A stretch of 64,000 nt of DNA from Marinobacter litoralis (GCF_003336705.1 NZ_QMDL01000001.1:992001-1056000), one strand, 5' to 3'. Positions 1-10,059 are shown, numbered from the stretch's first letter. The notes: a model not told the origin generated them from the letters alone. Numbers and translations are program-made.

Positions 1-385
1 CCTGGTCATCTGTGCCTAGCCAGTTGACGGCACTGGGTGGTGCCGGAGAAGGTACGTCGAGATCGTAGTTAATGGTGTTGTAACTGAACGGGATGGGAGG
101 CCATATCATCCAGCCATTGGCATTGATTTCGTCTGCAATAAAGCTGTCCCGATAGTCTGCTTCCGTGGGGAGAAACCCGCCAAAGGTTTCTTCCGGAATG
201 GTCTGGGCTACCGGGAAATACCAGTCACCGTTGTAGGACACCAACAACGGCTTATCATTGGCAATCAACTCCGCGCCAAGGCTTAGGCCGAATATCAGCA
301 AAAACAGCCACAGGGACCAAAACCCGCGGCGGTTGTTGCGAAAATTGCGCAGCCTGCGCTGCTGTATGGGGGAGAGTTTAATCAC
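1..385 (-). CDS. yejE: Peptide ABC transporter permease YejE (partial)
   Basis: Inner-membrane permease of the YejABEF peptide (microcin C type) importer. Only the N-terminal 128 codons lie in the window; the gene runs off the left edge. Reading starts at a GTG at 385, two bases after the yejB stop, with a GGGAGG ribosome site about 11 nt upstream. The visible protein has a basic N-terminus (MIKLSPIQQRRLRNFRNN), one hydrophobic segment at about residues 24-38, and the large periplasmic stretch with FGGFLPTEADYRD and NWLGTDDQ that is typical of YejE. It is the last visible gene of the mltD-yejA-yejB-yejE string. The yejF ATPase would be expected beyond the edge. Confidence 0.9.
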   Translation of the reverse strand, partial: MIKLSPIQQRRLRNFRNNRRGFWSLWLFLLIFGLSLGAELIANDKPLLVSYNGDWYFPVAQTIPEETFGGFLPTEADYRDSFIADEINANGWMIWPPIPFSYNTINYDLDVPSPAPPSAVNWLGTDDQ

Positions 386-387
386 AA

Positions 388-1473
388 TTACGCACCCTCC
401 CGGCTTTCAAAGTCGATGCGTGGATCCACCAGTACATACGTTATATCGCTGATGAGTTTCAGCAGCAGCCCCATAAGCGTGAAAATATACAGAGTGCCAA
501 AAATGACCGGGTAATCCCTGTTCAGCGCTGCCTCAAAACCAAGCAAGCCAAGGCCGTCGAGAGAGAAAATGACTTCGATCAGTAGTGAGCCGGTAAAGAA
601 CAAAGACACAAGCACACCGGGCAAACTGGCAATGACAATTAACATGGCGTTTCGGAAAACGTGGCCATAAAGAACCTGCTTTTCGTCCAGCCCCTTTGCC
701 CGCGCCGTGACCACGTATTGTTTGCCGATCTCGTCAAGAAACGAGTTTTTGGTCAGTAACGTGAGGGTGGCGAATCCGCCGATAACGTTGGCCGTGACGG
801 GCAGCGCCAGGTGCCAGAAATAGTCAACCACTTTCTGATACCACGTCAGGGTGTCGAAGTCGGGTGAGGTAAGGCCCCGCAGAGGGAACCAATCGAAATA
901 GCTGCCTCCGGCGAACAGTACAATCAATAGAATCGCAAACAGAAAGCCCGGAATGGCGTATCCGACGACGATCGCCGAGCTGCTCCAGACATCGAAACGG
1001 GAACCGTCTTTTACGGCTTTACGAATGCCCAGCGGAATGGATATCAGATAGATCACCAGCGTGGACCAGAGCCCGAGGGAGATCGACACGGGCATTTTAT
1101 CAATGATCAGTTCCACGACAGAACGGTCGCGAAAGAAGGAGTCGCCAAAGTCGAACGTGGCGTAATCTTTCAGCATCCCCAGAAAACGTTCGTGTGCGGG
1201 CTTGTCGAAGCCGTATCGGGCTTCCATCTCTGCCAGCAGCTCCGGAGGCAGCCCCCGCGCCCCACGGCTTTCGCCCGACGCAGCGGAAACCTCTCCGCCC
1301 ATATCGCCGCCACCGGCCCTGGCCAGCGCATTACCGCCCAAGCCCTCCATTTCGGCAATGAGCTGTTCAATGGGCCCGCCGGGTGCTGCCTGAACAATAA
1401 TGAAGTTGAGCAGCATTATTCCGATCAAGGTGGGAATAATCAGCGCCAAACGACGAAGTATGTATGTACCCAT
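388..1473 (-). CDS. yejB: Peptide ABC transporter permease YejB
   Basis: Membrane permease subunit that pairs with YejE to import peptides delivered by the periplasmic protein YejA. The 361 residues match the usual YejB length. The first membrane segment is at about residues 9-30. A long Gly/Ala-rich periplasmic insert follows at about 40-75, then several hydrophobic segments. The ATPase-contact loop lies near residue 255 ([19 protein letters not shown]). The ATG start sits about 47 bp after the yejA stop, so the genes are probably co-transcribed. Identity comes from the family pattern plus the yejA and yejE neighbours. Confidence 0.93.
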   Translation of the reverse strand: MGTYILRRLALIIPTLIGIMLLNFIIVQAAPGGPIEQLIAEMEGLGGNALARAGGGDMGGEVSAASGESRGARGLPPELLAEMEARYGFDKPAHERFLGMLKDYATFDFGDSFFRDRSVVELIIDKMPVSISLGLWSTLVIYLISIPLGIRKAVKDGSRFDVWSSSAIVVGYAIPGFLFAILLIVLFAGGSYFDWFPLRGLTSPDFDTLTWYQKVVDYFWHLALPVTANVIGGFATLTLLTKNSFLDEIGKQYVVTARAKGLDEKQVLYGHVFRNAMLIVIASLPGVLVSLFFTGSLLIEVIFSLDGLGLLGFEAALNRDYPVIFGTLYIFTLMGLLLKLISDITYVLVDPRIDFESREGA

Positions 1474-1519
1474 CTAGGGAAGGCATCCTTTCATGACGGC
1501 TTGGTTCTAAGCGGGCCGT

Positions 1520-3349
1520 TTAGCGGTCGAACCACCAGTTATTGAGATCGATACCGCTTTTCGGGGTAACGTCGGGCCGTTTCAGGTGATTCCAATAGGC
1601 GACTCTGTCTTTGCTTAGGTGCCAGTGCGGAATCACGTAATGGCCATGCAGGAGCACATGGTCCAGCGCGCGAACCCGATGCACCAGTTCGTCTCGATCT
1701 GGTGCTTGAATCACCATATCGATCAGTTCATCGATTACCGGATCATTCACACCAATGGTATTACGAGAGCCTTCTACATCCACATTCATGGAGTGCCAGT
1801 AGTCCCGCTGTTCGTTGCCCGGTGAATCTGATTGAGGCAGCACCTGGGTGATCATGTCGAAATCAAAGCTGCGAACGCGGCGGATGTACTGGCTGGTATC
1901 AACAAGGCGCACAGTCACATCGATGCCCAGTTTTTTCAGGTTCTGAGTAAACGGTAGGACAACACGTTCAAAGCTCTTCTGGGCCAGAAGAATCTCGAAC
2001 GTGAGAGGTTCGCCTGTGTCCTTGTGCACCATTTTCCCGCTTTTAATGCTGTAGCCCGCTTCGGTCAGCAGCTTCATCGCTTGCCTCAAGTTGTCGCGCA
2101 CGCTGCGGGATTTGCTTGTGTCAGGCGGGGTATAGACTTCATCGAAGACATCCGGGCTGAGTTGCTCACGGAAGGGTTCCAGGATCTCCAGTGTGCGGCC
2201 AGTCGGCAGTCCATCTGCAGCCAGTTCGCTGTTTTCGAAGAAGCTGTCGGTACGGCTGTATTGGCCATAAAACAGATTTCGGTTTGCCCATTCAAAGTCA
2301 AACCCGTGGGCCAACGCCTCCCGGACTTTAGGGTCTTTAAAGATCGCTTTGCGGGTATTGAAAATAAAGCCCTGCATGCCGGTAGGGCGGTGATGTTCGA
2401 TCGCGGCTTTGGTGATCGAACCATTCTCGAAGGGCGTTCCCGTGTAGGCAGTGGCCCAGTTTTTGGCTGAAGTTTCCTGCCGGAAATCAAAGTTGCCCGC
2501 TTTGAAGGATTCCAGAGCAACGGTATCGTCGCTGTAGTATTCGTAAGTAATTTTGTTGAAATTAAAGCGGCCTTTCCGAACAGGAAGATCGGCTGCCCAA
2601 TAATCGGGTATGCGCTCGAAAGTAAGGCTCCGGCCTGCATCGAACGACGCAATGCGGTAAGGGCCACTGCCCACTGGCACGTTTAAACCATTACCCTCAA
2701 AATCCCGCTCTTTCCAGTAGTGTGCCGGCAAGATTGGCATTTGCCCGATAATTAAGGGCAGCTCGCGGTTCTCTGTGTCGCCGAAATCGAAACGAACACG
2801 GAGATTGTCTTCTACCGAGACGCTTTGGATATCGGAGTAGTAATTGCGGTAAAAGGGATGGCCTTCCGTAGTGAGGATGCGGAAAGAAAAGGCCACGTCC
2901 TCGGCGGTAATCGGTTCGCCGTCCTGAAAGCGCGCATTGTCCCGCAAGTTGAAAATGACGTAGCTGCGATCCTCGGGGACTTCCAGACTTTCTGCGATTA
3001 GCCCGTAAGCCGAGAAGGGTTCGTCATCAGAGGCTGCCATCAGAGTGTCGTAGACGTAGGTGCTGATGCCGGCTGCGGCAACACCCCGGACAACAAACGG
3101 GTTAAAACTGTCGAAACCGTTTGCGACGGCACTCAGTTTGAGGTGGCCGCCTTTCGGGGCGGTCGGGTTTACATAGTCGAAATGATCGAAATCTGAGGGG
3201 TATTTCACCTCCCCGTGCATGGCTATACCGTGCACAGGGTTGGGCGTCTCCGGGGGCTGACTGTCTGCGTATGAAACAAAAGATGTGACCACTAGGGCCA
3301 GCGACGTAACCAGTCCTGTCAGGCTAGGTGCTTTACGTATTTTTGTCAT
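1520..3349 (-). CDS. yejA: Periplasmic peptide-binding protein of the Yej transporter
   Basis: Substrate-binding protein of solute-binding family 5 that captures oligopeptides in the periplasm and hands them to YejBE. An N-terminal signal peptide is visible (basic MTKIRK, then a hydrophobic stretch to about residue 28, likely cut near SYA-DS). Family 5 features include GSGPYRIASFDAGRSLTFER in the middle and the YYSDDTVALESFKAGNFDFR segment, which is typical of the YejA/microcin C branch. Length (609 residues) is normal. It starts 12 bp after the mltD stop, so transcription from the mltD side is likely. The actual peptide substrate cannot be read from the sequence. Confidence 0.92.
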   Translation of the reverse strand: MTKIRKAPSLTGLVTSLALVVTSFVSYADSQPPETPNPVHGIAMHGEVKYPSDFDHFDYVNPTAPKGGHLKLSAVANGFDSFNPFVVRGVAAAGISTYVYDTLMAASDDEPFSAYGLIAESLEVPEDRSYVIFNLRDNARFQDGEPITAEDVAFSFRILTTEGHPFYRNYYSDIQSVSVEDNLRVRFDFGDTENRELPLIIGQMPILPAHYWKERDFEGNGLNVPVGSGPYRIASFDAGRSLTFERIPDYWAADLPVRKGRFNFNKITYEYYSDDTVALESFKAGNFDFRQETSAKNWATAYTGTPFENGSITKAAIEHHRPTGMQGFIFNTRKAIFKDPKVREALAHGFDFEWANRNLFYGQYSRTDSFFENSELAADGLPTGRTLEILEPFREQLSPDVFDEVYTPPDTSKSRSVRDNLRQAMKLLTEAGYSIKSGKMVHKDTGEPLTFEILLAQKSFERVVLPFTQNLKKLGIDVTVRLVDTSQYIRRVRSFDFDMITQVLPQSDSPGNEQRDYWHSMNVDVEGSRNTIGVNDPVIDELIDMVIQAPDRDELVHRVRALDHVLLHGHYVIPHWHLSKDRVAYWNHLKRPDVTPKSGIDLNNWWFDR

Positions 3350-3361
3350 AGTTCTCGCACG

Positions 3362-5056
3362 TTATGGGCTGTTTCTTATGTCAACGTAGAGTACCAGACT
3401 TTGGCCAGGTTGCAGATAACGGTTGGTATTAAGATCGTTCCATGATGCGATGTCACGCACATTCACTGAGAAACGCGAGGCAATCGTAGACAAAGAATCG
3501 CCTTTGCGCACACGATACCCAACTTTGCGAACCATAGCTTTGCTTCTGGCGCTGCTAGCGACGGTTTTGGGTTGCTTAACCTTACTCCAGATCACCAGTT
3601 CCCGGCCTGGATGGAGCGGGTCGCCCGGTGCCATACCGTTCCATGCGGCCACTTCGCGGACACTGACCCGGTGTTCGCGGGCAATATCCCAGAATGTATC
3701 ACCGCTGCGAACCGTGTAGCGCACCTTGCTTCCCGAACGTTTCCGGTCCTGCTTGCGCTCGATTCTCTGTGACTGACTCAAAGCATAGGCTTCAGAGCCT
3801 TTGGTGGAAGAGGGGATGAGCAGTTGCTGGCCGACACGAATCATGTCGCCGTTCAGTTTATTTACCTGACGTATAACCGACGTGGTGGTGGAGAAGCGAC
3901 GAGCGATGCTGCCGAGGTTGTCGCCTTTGGTTACTTTGTAGTTTTTCCAGGAAACACGTTGGTCTGCGGGAAACTTCGCCAACGCAGCACGGAATGTTTC
4001 AGCGTTTTGAGTGGGCACGAGCAAGCGGTGTGGGCCATCGGGATTGGTCGCCCACCGGTTGTATGAAGGGTTCAGCAGGTAAATTTCATCGATATCGACA
4101 CCTGCGAGCTTGGCCGCTTGCGCGAGATCCAGCTGTGAGCCGGTCTCGACCACTTCGAAATAGGGTTCGTTCTTCAGTTCCGGCAGTTGGATGCCGTAGG
4201 CCTCAGGATTGTCGATGATCTTTGCCAGTGCCAGCAACTTGGGTACGTAATGCCGGGTTTCTTTAGGCAGACGTAGAGACCAATAATCCGTGGGTTTGCC
4301 GGCCTTGCGGTTTCGGCGCATGGCGCTTGAAACTGTGCCGCCACCGGAGTTATAGGCGGCGAGGGCCAGTGTGAAGTCACCGTCGAAACGATTCGCCAGC
4401 CGGTCCAGATAGGTCAAGGCTGCATCGGTAGAGGTCAGAACATCCCGTCGATCATCATGCCACCAGCTTTGGGTCAGGCCGAAGTACTTGCCAGTAGAAG
4501 GGATAAACTGCCAAAGGCCTGCAGCACGGCCATGCGAATAGGCAAACGGATCAAAGGCACTTTCTACTACGGGTAGCAAAGCAAGCTCTGTCGGCAGGCC
4601 GCGTGCTTCTGCTTCGCTCAGAATGTGGTGCAGGTAACGAGCGCCTCGTTCCGTGACGCGTTGAATGTAGCGGGGATTGCGAGCGTACCAGTCGAGCTGC
4701 GCTTGCATCCGGGGGTTGTCTACCGAATGATCCATCGCGAAACCAGCGCGCATTCGGCTCCACATGTCAGTTTGTGCAAGTTCACCCGAATCCGACGATT
4801 TGGGCTCGTCGAGCTTTTTTCGGGCCTCTTTTGCTTTGGCTTTCAGGTCGGATGAAATGGCATCGTCCAACGGCGCATTTGTTGCGAGATCTTCGTTGGA
4901 ATCGATCGCCGCGATCAACTCGTCGTCGCCTTGGGCCACCACAACGCGTTCAGATTCAAGCGGGTTGCCGCGCCAACTTTCAAATAACGGGCTGCTGCTG
5001 CAACCTGCGGCTAAGGATGTGGTGAGCAAGACCAATGAAAAGCGATTAACCGGCAT
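3362..5056 (-). CDS. mltD: Membrane-bound lytic murein transglycosylase D
   Basis: Outer-membrane lipoprotein that cleaves peptidoglycan glycan strands with formation of 1,6-anhydro-muramyl ends. A lipobox ends at Cys19 (SLAAGC). The SLT catalytic domain spans about residues 125-290, with the likely catalytic Glu165 in VVESAFDP and the family motif GLWQFIPSTG at 180-189. Three LysM peptidoglycan-binding repeats follow at about 372-415, 447-490 and 513-557. The protein is longer than the E. coli enzyme, mostly because of the extra LysM repeat. It heads the string leading into yejA; coupling of wall turnover with peptide uptake is plausible but inferred. Confidence 0.95.
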   Translation of the reverse strand: MPVNRFSLVLLTTSLAAGCSSSPLFESWRGNPLESERVVVAQGDDELIAAIDSNEDLATNAPLDDAISSDLKAKAKEARKKLDEPKSSDSGELAQTDMWSRMRAGFAMDHSVDNPRMQAQLDWYARNPRYIQRVTERGARYLHHILSEAEARGLPTELALLPVVESAFDPFAYSHGRAAGLWQFIPSTGKYFGLTQSWWHDDRRDVLTSTDAALTYLDRLANRFDGDFTLALAAYNSGGGTVSSAMRRNRKAGKPTDYWSLRLPKETRHYVPKLLALAKIIDNPEAYGIQLPELKNEPYFEVVETGSQLDLAQAAKLAGVDIDEIYLLNPSYNRWATNPDGPHRLLVPTQNAETFRAALAKFPADQRVSWKNYKVTKGDNLGSIARRFSTTTSVIRQVNKLNGDMIRVGQQLLIPSSTKGSEAYALSQSQRIERKQDRKRSGSKVRYTVRSGDTFWDIAREHRVSVREVAAWNGMAPGDPLHPGRELVIWSKVKQPKTVASSARSKAMVRKVGYRVRKGDSLSTIASRFSVNVRDIASWNDLNTNRYLQPGQSLVLYVDIRNSP

Positions 5057-5161
5057 AACTAGGCTTCCGGGAGGTTGCGCCGGACGTCAGTGACAAAGTC
5101 CGGCGTATAGATAAATGCGATGCTTCAAATACAGTTCGAGCGAGATTCTATGGGACGGGTT

Positions 5162-5220
5162 TTGAGGCGGTCAAGGCACGTGATGTTACCGCTTTGAGAG
5201 GTATTGTTACCCCGCCTCAA
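5162..5220. repeat. Inverted repeat downstream of gloB
   Basis: TTGAGGCGG (5162-5170) is matched by its exact complement at 5212-5220, separated by 41 nt. It lies just after the gloB stop in the 176-bp gap before mltD. It could fold as a long-looped hairpin ending gloB transcription, but no T-tract follows, so its role is open. Confidence 0.3.
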
Positions 5221-5232
5221 GTGGCGTCAGAA

Positions 5233-6027
5233 TCAGAAGTGGTCTTTGCCGTGGCGAACCGCCGCAAATACTTCTGTGGCGGTGGTTACCGATAAGCCGT
5301 GTTCGGAGCCATAGGCTTCGGCGGCTTTGATAACGGAAGGGTCATCCCAGCGTAGGAAGAGGTTCAGTGCCTTCTCTTTTTCGAGGCTGGACGGCACGGT
5401 CGGTTTGCCTGCTTGGCGCAGTTCGTTGCATTGCTGCTCAAATTCGATTAACGCGGCATCCTCCGGCAACCAATGACGCGCAAAACGAAGGTTGGCAAGG
5501 GTGTATTCGTGGGCACAGTAGATTGCAGTGTTGTCTGGGAGAGCCAATAGAGAGCTTAACGAACGGTGCATTTGTTCAGGTGTACCCTCAAACAAGCGTC
5601 CACAGCCGCCGATAAACAGGGTGTCGCCACTGAACAGCGCCGGGGCATCATTAATAAGAGTGTCGGTAAAATAGACGATGTGATCCAGAGTGTGGCCCGG
5701 GGTTGCCATGATCGAAAAGCGTACAGCCTGCCATTCTATTTGATCGCCATGACTAACCGTTTCTGTCACATTGGTGAATGGTGAGCCTTCAGGGCCAACG
5801 ATTCTCACGCTCGGGTGATTTTCCTGCAGCTTGGCTATGCCGCCAACGTGGTCGGGGTGATGATGGGTCACAAGAATGGTATCAAGGGTCAGGCCAGCCT
5901 GTTTCAGGTAATCCATGACCGGCTGAGCCTGGCCCGGGTCCACCACAAGAGCCTTGCCTGTTGATGTGTCTGCAAGACACCAGATGTAGTTGTCTGAAAA
6001 GGCCGGAATAGGGTAAATACTAAACAT
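5233..6027 (-). CDS. gloB: Hydroxyacylglutathione hydrolase (glyoxalase II)
   Basis: Cytosolic metallo-beta-lactamase-fold enzyme that hydrolyses S-lactoylglutathione to lactate and glutathione, the second step of methylglyoxal detoxification. The metal-binding motif THHHPDH is at residues 54-60, and the other family blocks are present ([33 protein letters not shown]). The reading frame is open up to 6072, but family members begin [10 protein letters not shown], so I place the start at the ATG at 6027 (264 residues). No strong ribosome site separates the two adjacent ATGs. It diverges from the methyltransferase at 6131, as in Pseudomonas. Confidence 0.93.
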   Translation of the reverse strand: MFSIYPIPAFSDNYIWCLADTSTGKALVVDPGQAQPVMDYLKQAGLTLDTILVTHHHPDHVGGIAKLQENHPSVRIVGPEGSPFTNVTETVSHGDQIEWQAVRFSIMATPGHTLDHIVYFTDTLINDAPALFSGDTLFIGGCGRLFEGTPEQMHRSLSSLLALPDNTAIYCAHEYTLANLRFARHWLPEDAALIEFEQQCNELRQAGKPTVPSSLEKEKALNLFLRWDDPSVIKAAEAYGSEHGLSVTTATEVFAAVRHGKDHF

Positions 6028-6130
6028 CATGACCACATGTGCTTGATGGGTGTGACTGTTATGATAAAGCAACAGTGCGCCTATCCCAAGGTGTCCGTTG
6101 CTAGGGTCGAAAGAGTATGAGGAATAAACA

Positions 6131-6931
6131 GTGAAAGACTCTAGACCAATTGATTTTTCAGCGCGCCATGAAAGCTTTGAAGTCTGGTTTCAGAGCCCGC
6201 TGGGGCGAGCTTTACTGGCCAGCCAGCGGTGCGTGCTTGATAGAAAGTTAAATAGCCTCACGGGTGCCCGACAGTTACAAATTGGCTTGAGTCACAGGTT
6301 GCCGTTGGCCAGCGGTACAGATTTTGTGCAGCGCATTATCACCACGCCAACCTGGAGCCCCAACATGCCGGACGGGGTGGCGGTTTGCGATTCGGATGAA
6401 CTGCCGTTCCCGAATGATTCGGTCGATTTGGCCATACTGCATCATGCCGCAGATTTCTCCCGAGACCCTCATCAAGTTCTTCGTGAGGCGGCAAGAGTTC
6501 TGAGAGGGGAGGGCGTCATGGCTTTGGTGGGTTTTAATCCCTTGGGGTTATGGGGAGTCCGTAAGTTGATATCCCGGCACCATCAAGGCCCTTGGGGCGG
6601 TCGGTTTATGATGCGCTCACGCATGGAAGACTGGCTTCGGTTGCTTGGTTTTTCCGTTGAGTCCTCCGCCACCTATTTTTGCAGGCCGCCAATTCAAAAA
6701 CGAAGTGGCTCCATCTCCACTCGCGAGTCTTTCGGCAAAGCCAATATTGTTCCCGTGGGTGCGTATTACTGTATCCTTGCGCGCAAACGGGTACCTGCGC
6801 CGATCCAGCGAGGCGTAAGTTGGCGCAAGAACAAAGTTATTTCGCTCCCCGGTGCGGTAGGCGCATCAAGGGATTGCGTAAACAGAGTGCCCAGTAATCT
6901 CGAGACCAGTAACCATTCACCGGAGTTCTAA
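6131..6931 (+). CDS. Class I SAM-dependent methyltransferase (YafS-like)
   Basis: Predicted methyltransferase of the type found between gloB and rnhA in many gammaproteobacteria (yafS in E. coli). Substrate unknown. The block [19 protein letters not shown] near residues 97-115 is a typical Methyltransf_11 motif, followed by [20 protein letters not shown]. The glycine-rich SAM-binding motif I is poorly conserved ([14 protein letters not shown]), which is common in this subgroup. The C-terminal 60 residues are basic. Its stop codon overlaps the rnhA start (TAATG), so the two are translationally coupled. Confidence 0.8.
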   Translation: MKDSRPIDFSARHESFEVWFQSPLGRALLASQRCVLDRKLNSLTGARQLQIGLSHRLPLASGTDFVQRIITTPTWSPNMPDGVAVCDSDELPFPNDSVDLAILHHAADFSRDPHQVLREAARVLRGEGVMALVGFNPLGLWGVRKLISRHHQGPWGGRFMMRSRMEDWLRLLGFSVESSATYFCRPPIQKRSGSISTRESFGKANIVPVGAYYCILARKRVPAPIQRGVSWRKNKVISLPGAVGASRDCVNRVPSNLETSNHSPEF

Positions 6932-7374
6932 TGGCTGGCAAGGTAGTGATGTACACCGATGGCGCATGTAAAGGTAATCCCGGCCCGGGCGGCTGGGGGG
7001 TCGTGTTGCGTTATGGCGGATCCGAAAAGAAAATGCACGGCGGTGAGCGCGACACAACCAATAACCGTATGGAGCTGATGGCTGCTATCCAGGGGTTGAA
7101 GGCGTTGAATCGTGCTTGCGATGTCGAGTTGTACACCGATTCCCAGTATGTTCGCAAAGGCATCACGGAATGGATGGCCGGATGGAAACGCAACGGCTGG
7201 AAAACCTCGGCTAAAAAACCGGTCAAGAATTCAGATTTGTGGAAGGAACTGGATGCGGAATCGGCCCGGCACAACGTAAATTGGCATTGGGTGAAAGGTC
7301 ATGCAGGCGATCCAGGCAACGAGCTGGCGGATGAACTGGCCAACCTGGGTGTTGAAACAGTCTTGGCCCGTTAA
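6931..7374 (+). CDS. rnhA: Ribonuclease HI
   Basis: Degrades RNA in RNA-DNA hybrids, removing primers and R-loops. All catalytic positions are visible and fall at the E. coli numbering: Asp10 ([15 protein letters not shown]), Glu48 (NNRMELMA), Asp70 (LYTDSQYV), His124 and Asp134 ([11 protein letters not shown]). The basic handle region ([20 protein letters not shown]) is present. At 147 residues it is of normal length. Its start overlaps the upstream methyltransferase stop, and dnaQ follows after 39 bp, the classic rnhA-dnaQ arrangement. Confidence 0.98.
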   Translation: MAGKVVMYTDGACKGNPGPGGWGVVLRYGGSEKKMHGGERDTTNNRMELMAAIQGLKALNRACDVELYTDSQYVRKGITEWMAGWKRNGWKTSAKKPVKNSDLWKELDAESARHNVNWHWVKGHAGDPGNELADELANLGVETVLAR

Positions 7375-7413
7375 AGTAACAGCAGCGGAACGATGTTCTC
7401 CGGAAGGTAATGC

Positions 7414-8124
7414 ATGAGACAGATTGTACTGGATACAGAAACCACAGGTATTGATCCGAACGCAGGGCACCGGATTATCGAGATTGGTTGTGTCGAAGTT
7501 GTCGAGCGTAAGCTGACGGGACGGAATTACCACGTCTACATCAACCCGGAGCGGGAAGTTGAGGCAGAGGCGATTACCGTTCACGGCATCACCAATGAGT
7601 TTTTGCAGGACAAGCCAAAGTTTGCCGACGTTGCCGACGAATTCTTTGCGTTTATTGAAGGTGCTGAGCTGGTCATTCATAACGCGGCGTTTGACGTTGG
7701 CTTTATGGATTCGGAGTTTGCACGGCTCAAGCCGGTGCGGAAAACTGCCGATCACTGCGGCATTGTCGATACGCTGGCGATTGCCCGAAAGAAACATCCC
7801 GGGCAAAAGAACAACCTTGACGCGCTGTGTAAGCGTTATGGCGTAGATAACTCGAACCGAGAGCTTCACGGCGCCCTTTTGGACGCCGAAATCCTGGCAG
7901 ACGTTTATCTGCTGATGACCGGTGGCCAAACCGCTCTTTCTCTTGATGCTGGTTCTGGTGAAGAGGGGGGCGTAACGGGCATTCGAAGGTTGTCATCGGA
8001 ACGAGTTCGTTTACCCGTTATCGAAGCGACCAACGACGAAATCAATGCGCACAATGAAATGATGGAGCGGATCGAAAAGAAAGCGGGGCAGTCCGTCTGG
8101 GGCAAACTTAATGCCCCGGAGTGA
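7414..8124 (+). CDS. dnaQ: DNA polymerase III epsilon subunit (3'-5' proofreading exonuclease)
   Basis: Proofreading subunit of the replicative polymerase core. It is a DEDDh exonuclease: ExoI motif DTETTGIDPN at residues 7-16, ExoII NAAFDVGFMDSEF near 90-102, and ExoIII HGALLDAEILADVYL near 150-165. The C-terminal tail, which contacts the alpha subunit in the family, ends VWGKLNAPE. Length (236 residues) is usual. The start ATG is preceded by a GGAAGG ribosome site. It is co-oriented with rnhA. Confidence 0.97.
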   Translation: MRQIVLDTETTGIDPNAGHRIIEIGCVEVVERKLTGRNYHVYINPEREVEAEAITVHGITNEFLQDKPKFADVADEFFAFIEGAELVIHNAAFDVGFMDSEFARLKPVRKTADHCGIVDTLAIARKKHPGQKNNLDALCKRYGVDNSNRELHGALLDAEILADVYLLMTGGQTALSLDAGSGEEGGVTGIRRLSSERVRLPVIEATNDEINAHNEMMERIEKKAGQSVWGKLNAPE

Positions 8125-8165
8125 GATCTGTATCTAACTGTACTAATTGTTACATTTCAGCTTTC

Positions 8166-8193
8166 TTGAGCTACTTGAATTTTATGTTATAAG
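8166..8193 (+). promoter_or_regulatory. Possible sigma70 promoter for fimL
   Basis: TTGAGC (8166-8171), 16 nt, then TATAAG (8188-8193) in the 154-bp gap after dnaQ. The -10 element is good and the -35 is partial. It would give a leader of about 80 nt before the fimL ATG at 8279. Confidence 0.4.
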
Positions 8194-8278
8194 TAATGAT
8201 AAGTTCGCGGGTTTTATGCGGATTGCTAAAGTTCATGCACAGGAAGCGGTAGTCTCCGCAACGTAACAGGAAGCGTTT

Positions 8279-9985
8279 ATGGTCCAATCGTCTCTTGCGA
8301 CGAAATCGCAGTCGTTTGATCTGGTTAAAGGTGAAATTGAGCAGACCATCAAACAAGCGGAATCGAGCCTTGAACGCTTTCAGGAAAATCGGGAAAGTGG
8401 AGAAGACCTGCAAAACTGTGTTGATTATCTGAACCAGTTGCGCGGTATTTTTCTGCTTGTCGAGCTTCGCGGTGGAACACTGATTTGTCAGGAAGCTGTT
8501 AATCTGGCGAACGATGTTCCCGTCGGAGCAAACGACGACAAAAACATCTTACTTACGACCCTCAATAGTGCGCTGTTCACCTTGCGCAGATACGTTGAGT
8601 ATTATCACCAGCAACGTGTTGACCATCCGGAATTATTGCTCCCCGTTATTAACGAATTGCGCGAAGCCCGTAAGGAAAAGCCTTATCCGGAGTCGTGTTT
8701 TTTCGACGTAGATGTGCGGGAACGTCCGGACTTTTGCTCTGATTTGCTGCTCCGCCCTAACATCGAAGACGAAGCCGAATACGAAGTGTTGGCGCGACGT
8801 ATGCGTTTAACCTTTCAGGTTGCTTTGCTGGGCATACTTCGGGGCAAAAACGAGGACGTCAGCAAAAAATTGATAGCCCGCTCTGCCCGTGGCTTTGCCC
8901 GGCTTTGCCAAGGTGCACCCATGGGGCAGATGTGGTGTCTTCTTGCGATCACAGCGGATGCCATGCTTGATCGGGCGATGGGCTTCAGCAAGGCCCGCAA
9001 GCGTTTGTTGATGCGCTTGGAGCGCTACACTCGAGAAATCGTGTACGTCGGAAAAGTTGCAACCGCCAAAGACGCCCCGGATTCAATCCTCAAAGATCTG
9101 TTGTATTTACTTTATCGCAGCGGGTCCGCGAATCCTGAGACTACCAAAGTGCTGCAAAGTTATAATTTGCCGCCTTCTGATTTCCCTGATTCCATGATGG
9201 AAGCCCATTCCCGCCGGCTGTATGGGCCGGGAAGCGACGTGCTGAAGTCGCTCTCGGATGCTCTGCTGGATGAATTGAATCAGCTTAAAGATAAGCTCGA
9301 TATTATCGAGCGGGGCATCGAGCCAGATCTGGCAGAGCTTTCTTCCATTGCGGATGCACTTGAGCGGCTAGCTAATACGCTGGTTATGCTCGACCTTAAT
9401 CGTTTGGCGGGTATTTCCCGTGGTGAAGCCGGAAAGCTCCGCAAGTGGGAGGCAGAGAATCGTTTGCCCGCCGAAGAAGAGTTGTACCAGCTGGCGGATT
9501 CGGTTTTAGGGGTAGAAGACGCGGTTAGGCAAATTGTAACCCGCGGCATCACCTCTGAGACTGACGCACTGGCAGGTGCGAACAGCCGAAGCGAAGAGTC
9601 TGTCTATCTGCAGGAAGCCATCTGGGTGGTGACCGAGGAAGCCCGTGGGGCATTAACGCTGGCGAAACGTGCAATCACCGCCTTCATTGAGTCCGATTAC
9701 GATAAGTTGCACTTGGCCAACTTGCCCGGCACGCTGCGGAGTATATGGGGCGGGCTCGTGATGGTCAGTGACCCTGTCGCAGCCGGCGTTATCGCACGAG
9801 TTGCTGACTCTATTCAGCATCAGCTTCTCGACGCAAAGGAAGCGCCGTCGAGCGCAGTGCTGGAGGCGCTGGCGGATGCGCTTACGTCTTTGGAATATTA
9901 CATCGAAAGCATAGGTCGGCGGGAAGAAAGTAATGTTGGCTTGCTTAACCTGGCGGAAACATCGTTGGCAGACGTTGGTTTGTAG
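8279..9985 (+). CDS. fimL: FimL-type pilus/twitching regulator (ChpA-related, degenerate Hpt)
   Basis: Matches the FimL family, known in Pseudomonas aeruginosa as a cytoplasmic regulator of type IV pilus function and cAMP signalling that resembles the N-terminus of the ChpA chemosensory kinase. At 568 residues it is close to the usual length. The N-terminal helical region resembles an Hpt domain, but the expected phospho-His is replaced by Asn in NQLRGIFLLVEL (near residue 54), so it is probably not phosphorylated there. The C-terminal part (LANLPGTLRSIWGGLVMV, then a tail ending AETSLADVGL) also resembles ChpA-type Hpt repeats. AGGAA lies 7 nt before the ATG. The position right after rnhA-dnaQ agrees with P. 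aeruginosa gene order. Confidence 0.85.
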   Translation: MVQSSLATKSQSFDLVKGEIEQTIKQAESSLERFQENRESGEDLQNCVDYLNQLRGIFLLVELRGGTLICQEAVNLANDVPVGANDDKNILLTTLNSALFTLRRYVEYYHQQRVDHPELLLPVINELREARKEKPYPESCFFDVDVRERPDFCSDLLLRPNIEDEAEYEVLARRMRLTFQVALLGILRGKNEDVSKKLIARSARGFARLCQGAPMGQMWCLLAITADAMLDRAMGFSKARKRLLMRLERYTREIVYVGKVATAKDAPDSILKDLLYLLYRSGSANPETTKVLQSYNLPPSDFPDSMMEAHSRRLYGPGSDVLKSLSDALLDELNQLKDKLDIIERGIEPDLAELSSIADALERLANTLVMLDLNRLAGISRGEAGKLRKWEAENRLPAEEELYQLADSVLGVEDAVRQIVTRGITSETDALAGANSRSEESVYLQEAIWVVTEEARGALTLAKRAITAFIESDYDKLHLANLPGTLRSIWGGLVMVSDPVAAGVIARVADSIQHQLLDAKEAPSSAVLEALADALTSLEYYIESIGRREESNVGLLNLAETSLADVGL

Positions 9986-10010
9986 TGCCGTCTGGATAAA
10001 TTCTAGACCT

Positions 10011-10041
10011 AAAAAAACCTGCGAATTGCGCAGGTTTTTTT
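10011..10041. terminator. Bidirectional intrinsic terminator between fimL and SCP2 gene
   Basis: A 13-bp stem (10011-10023 with 10029-10041), loop AATTG, with A-tract and T-tract on the two sides. It can end transcription from both convergent genes. Confidence 0.92.
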
Positions 10042-10059
10042 GGAACTTCCGAAAGGGGT

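Noticed and set aside
7231..7929. 232-codon minus-strand frame opposite rnhA and dnaQ
   Set aside because: Both plus-strand genes are certain by catalytic motifs; the antisense frame spans parts of both and resembles no protein.
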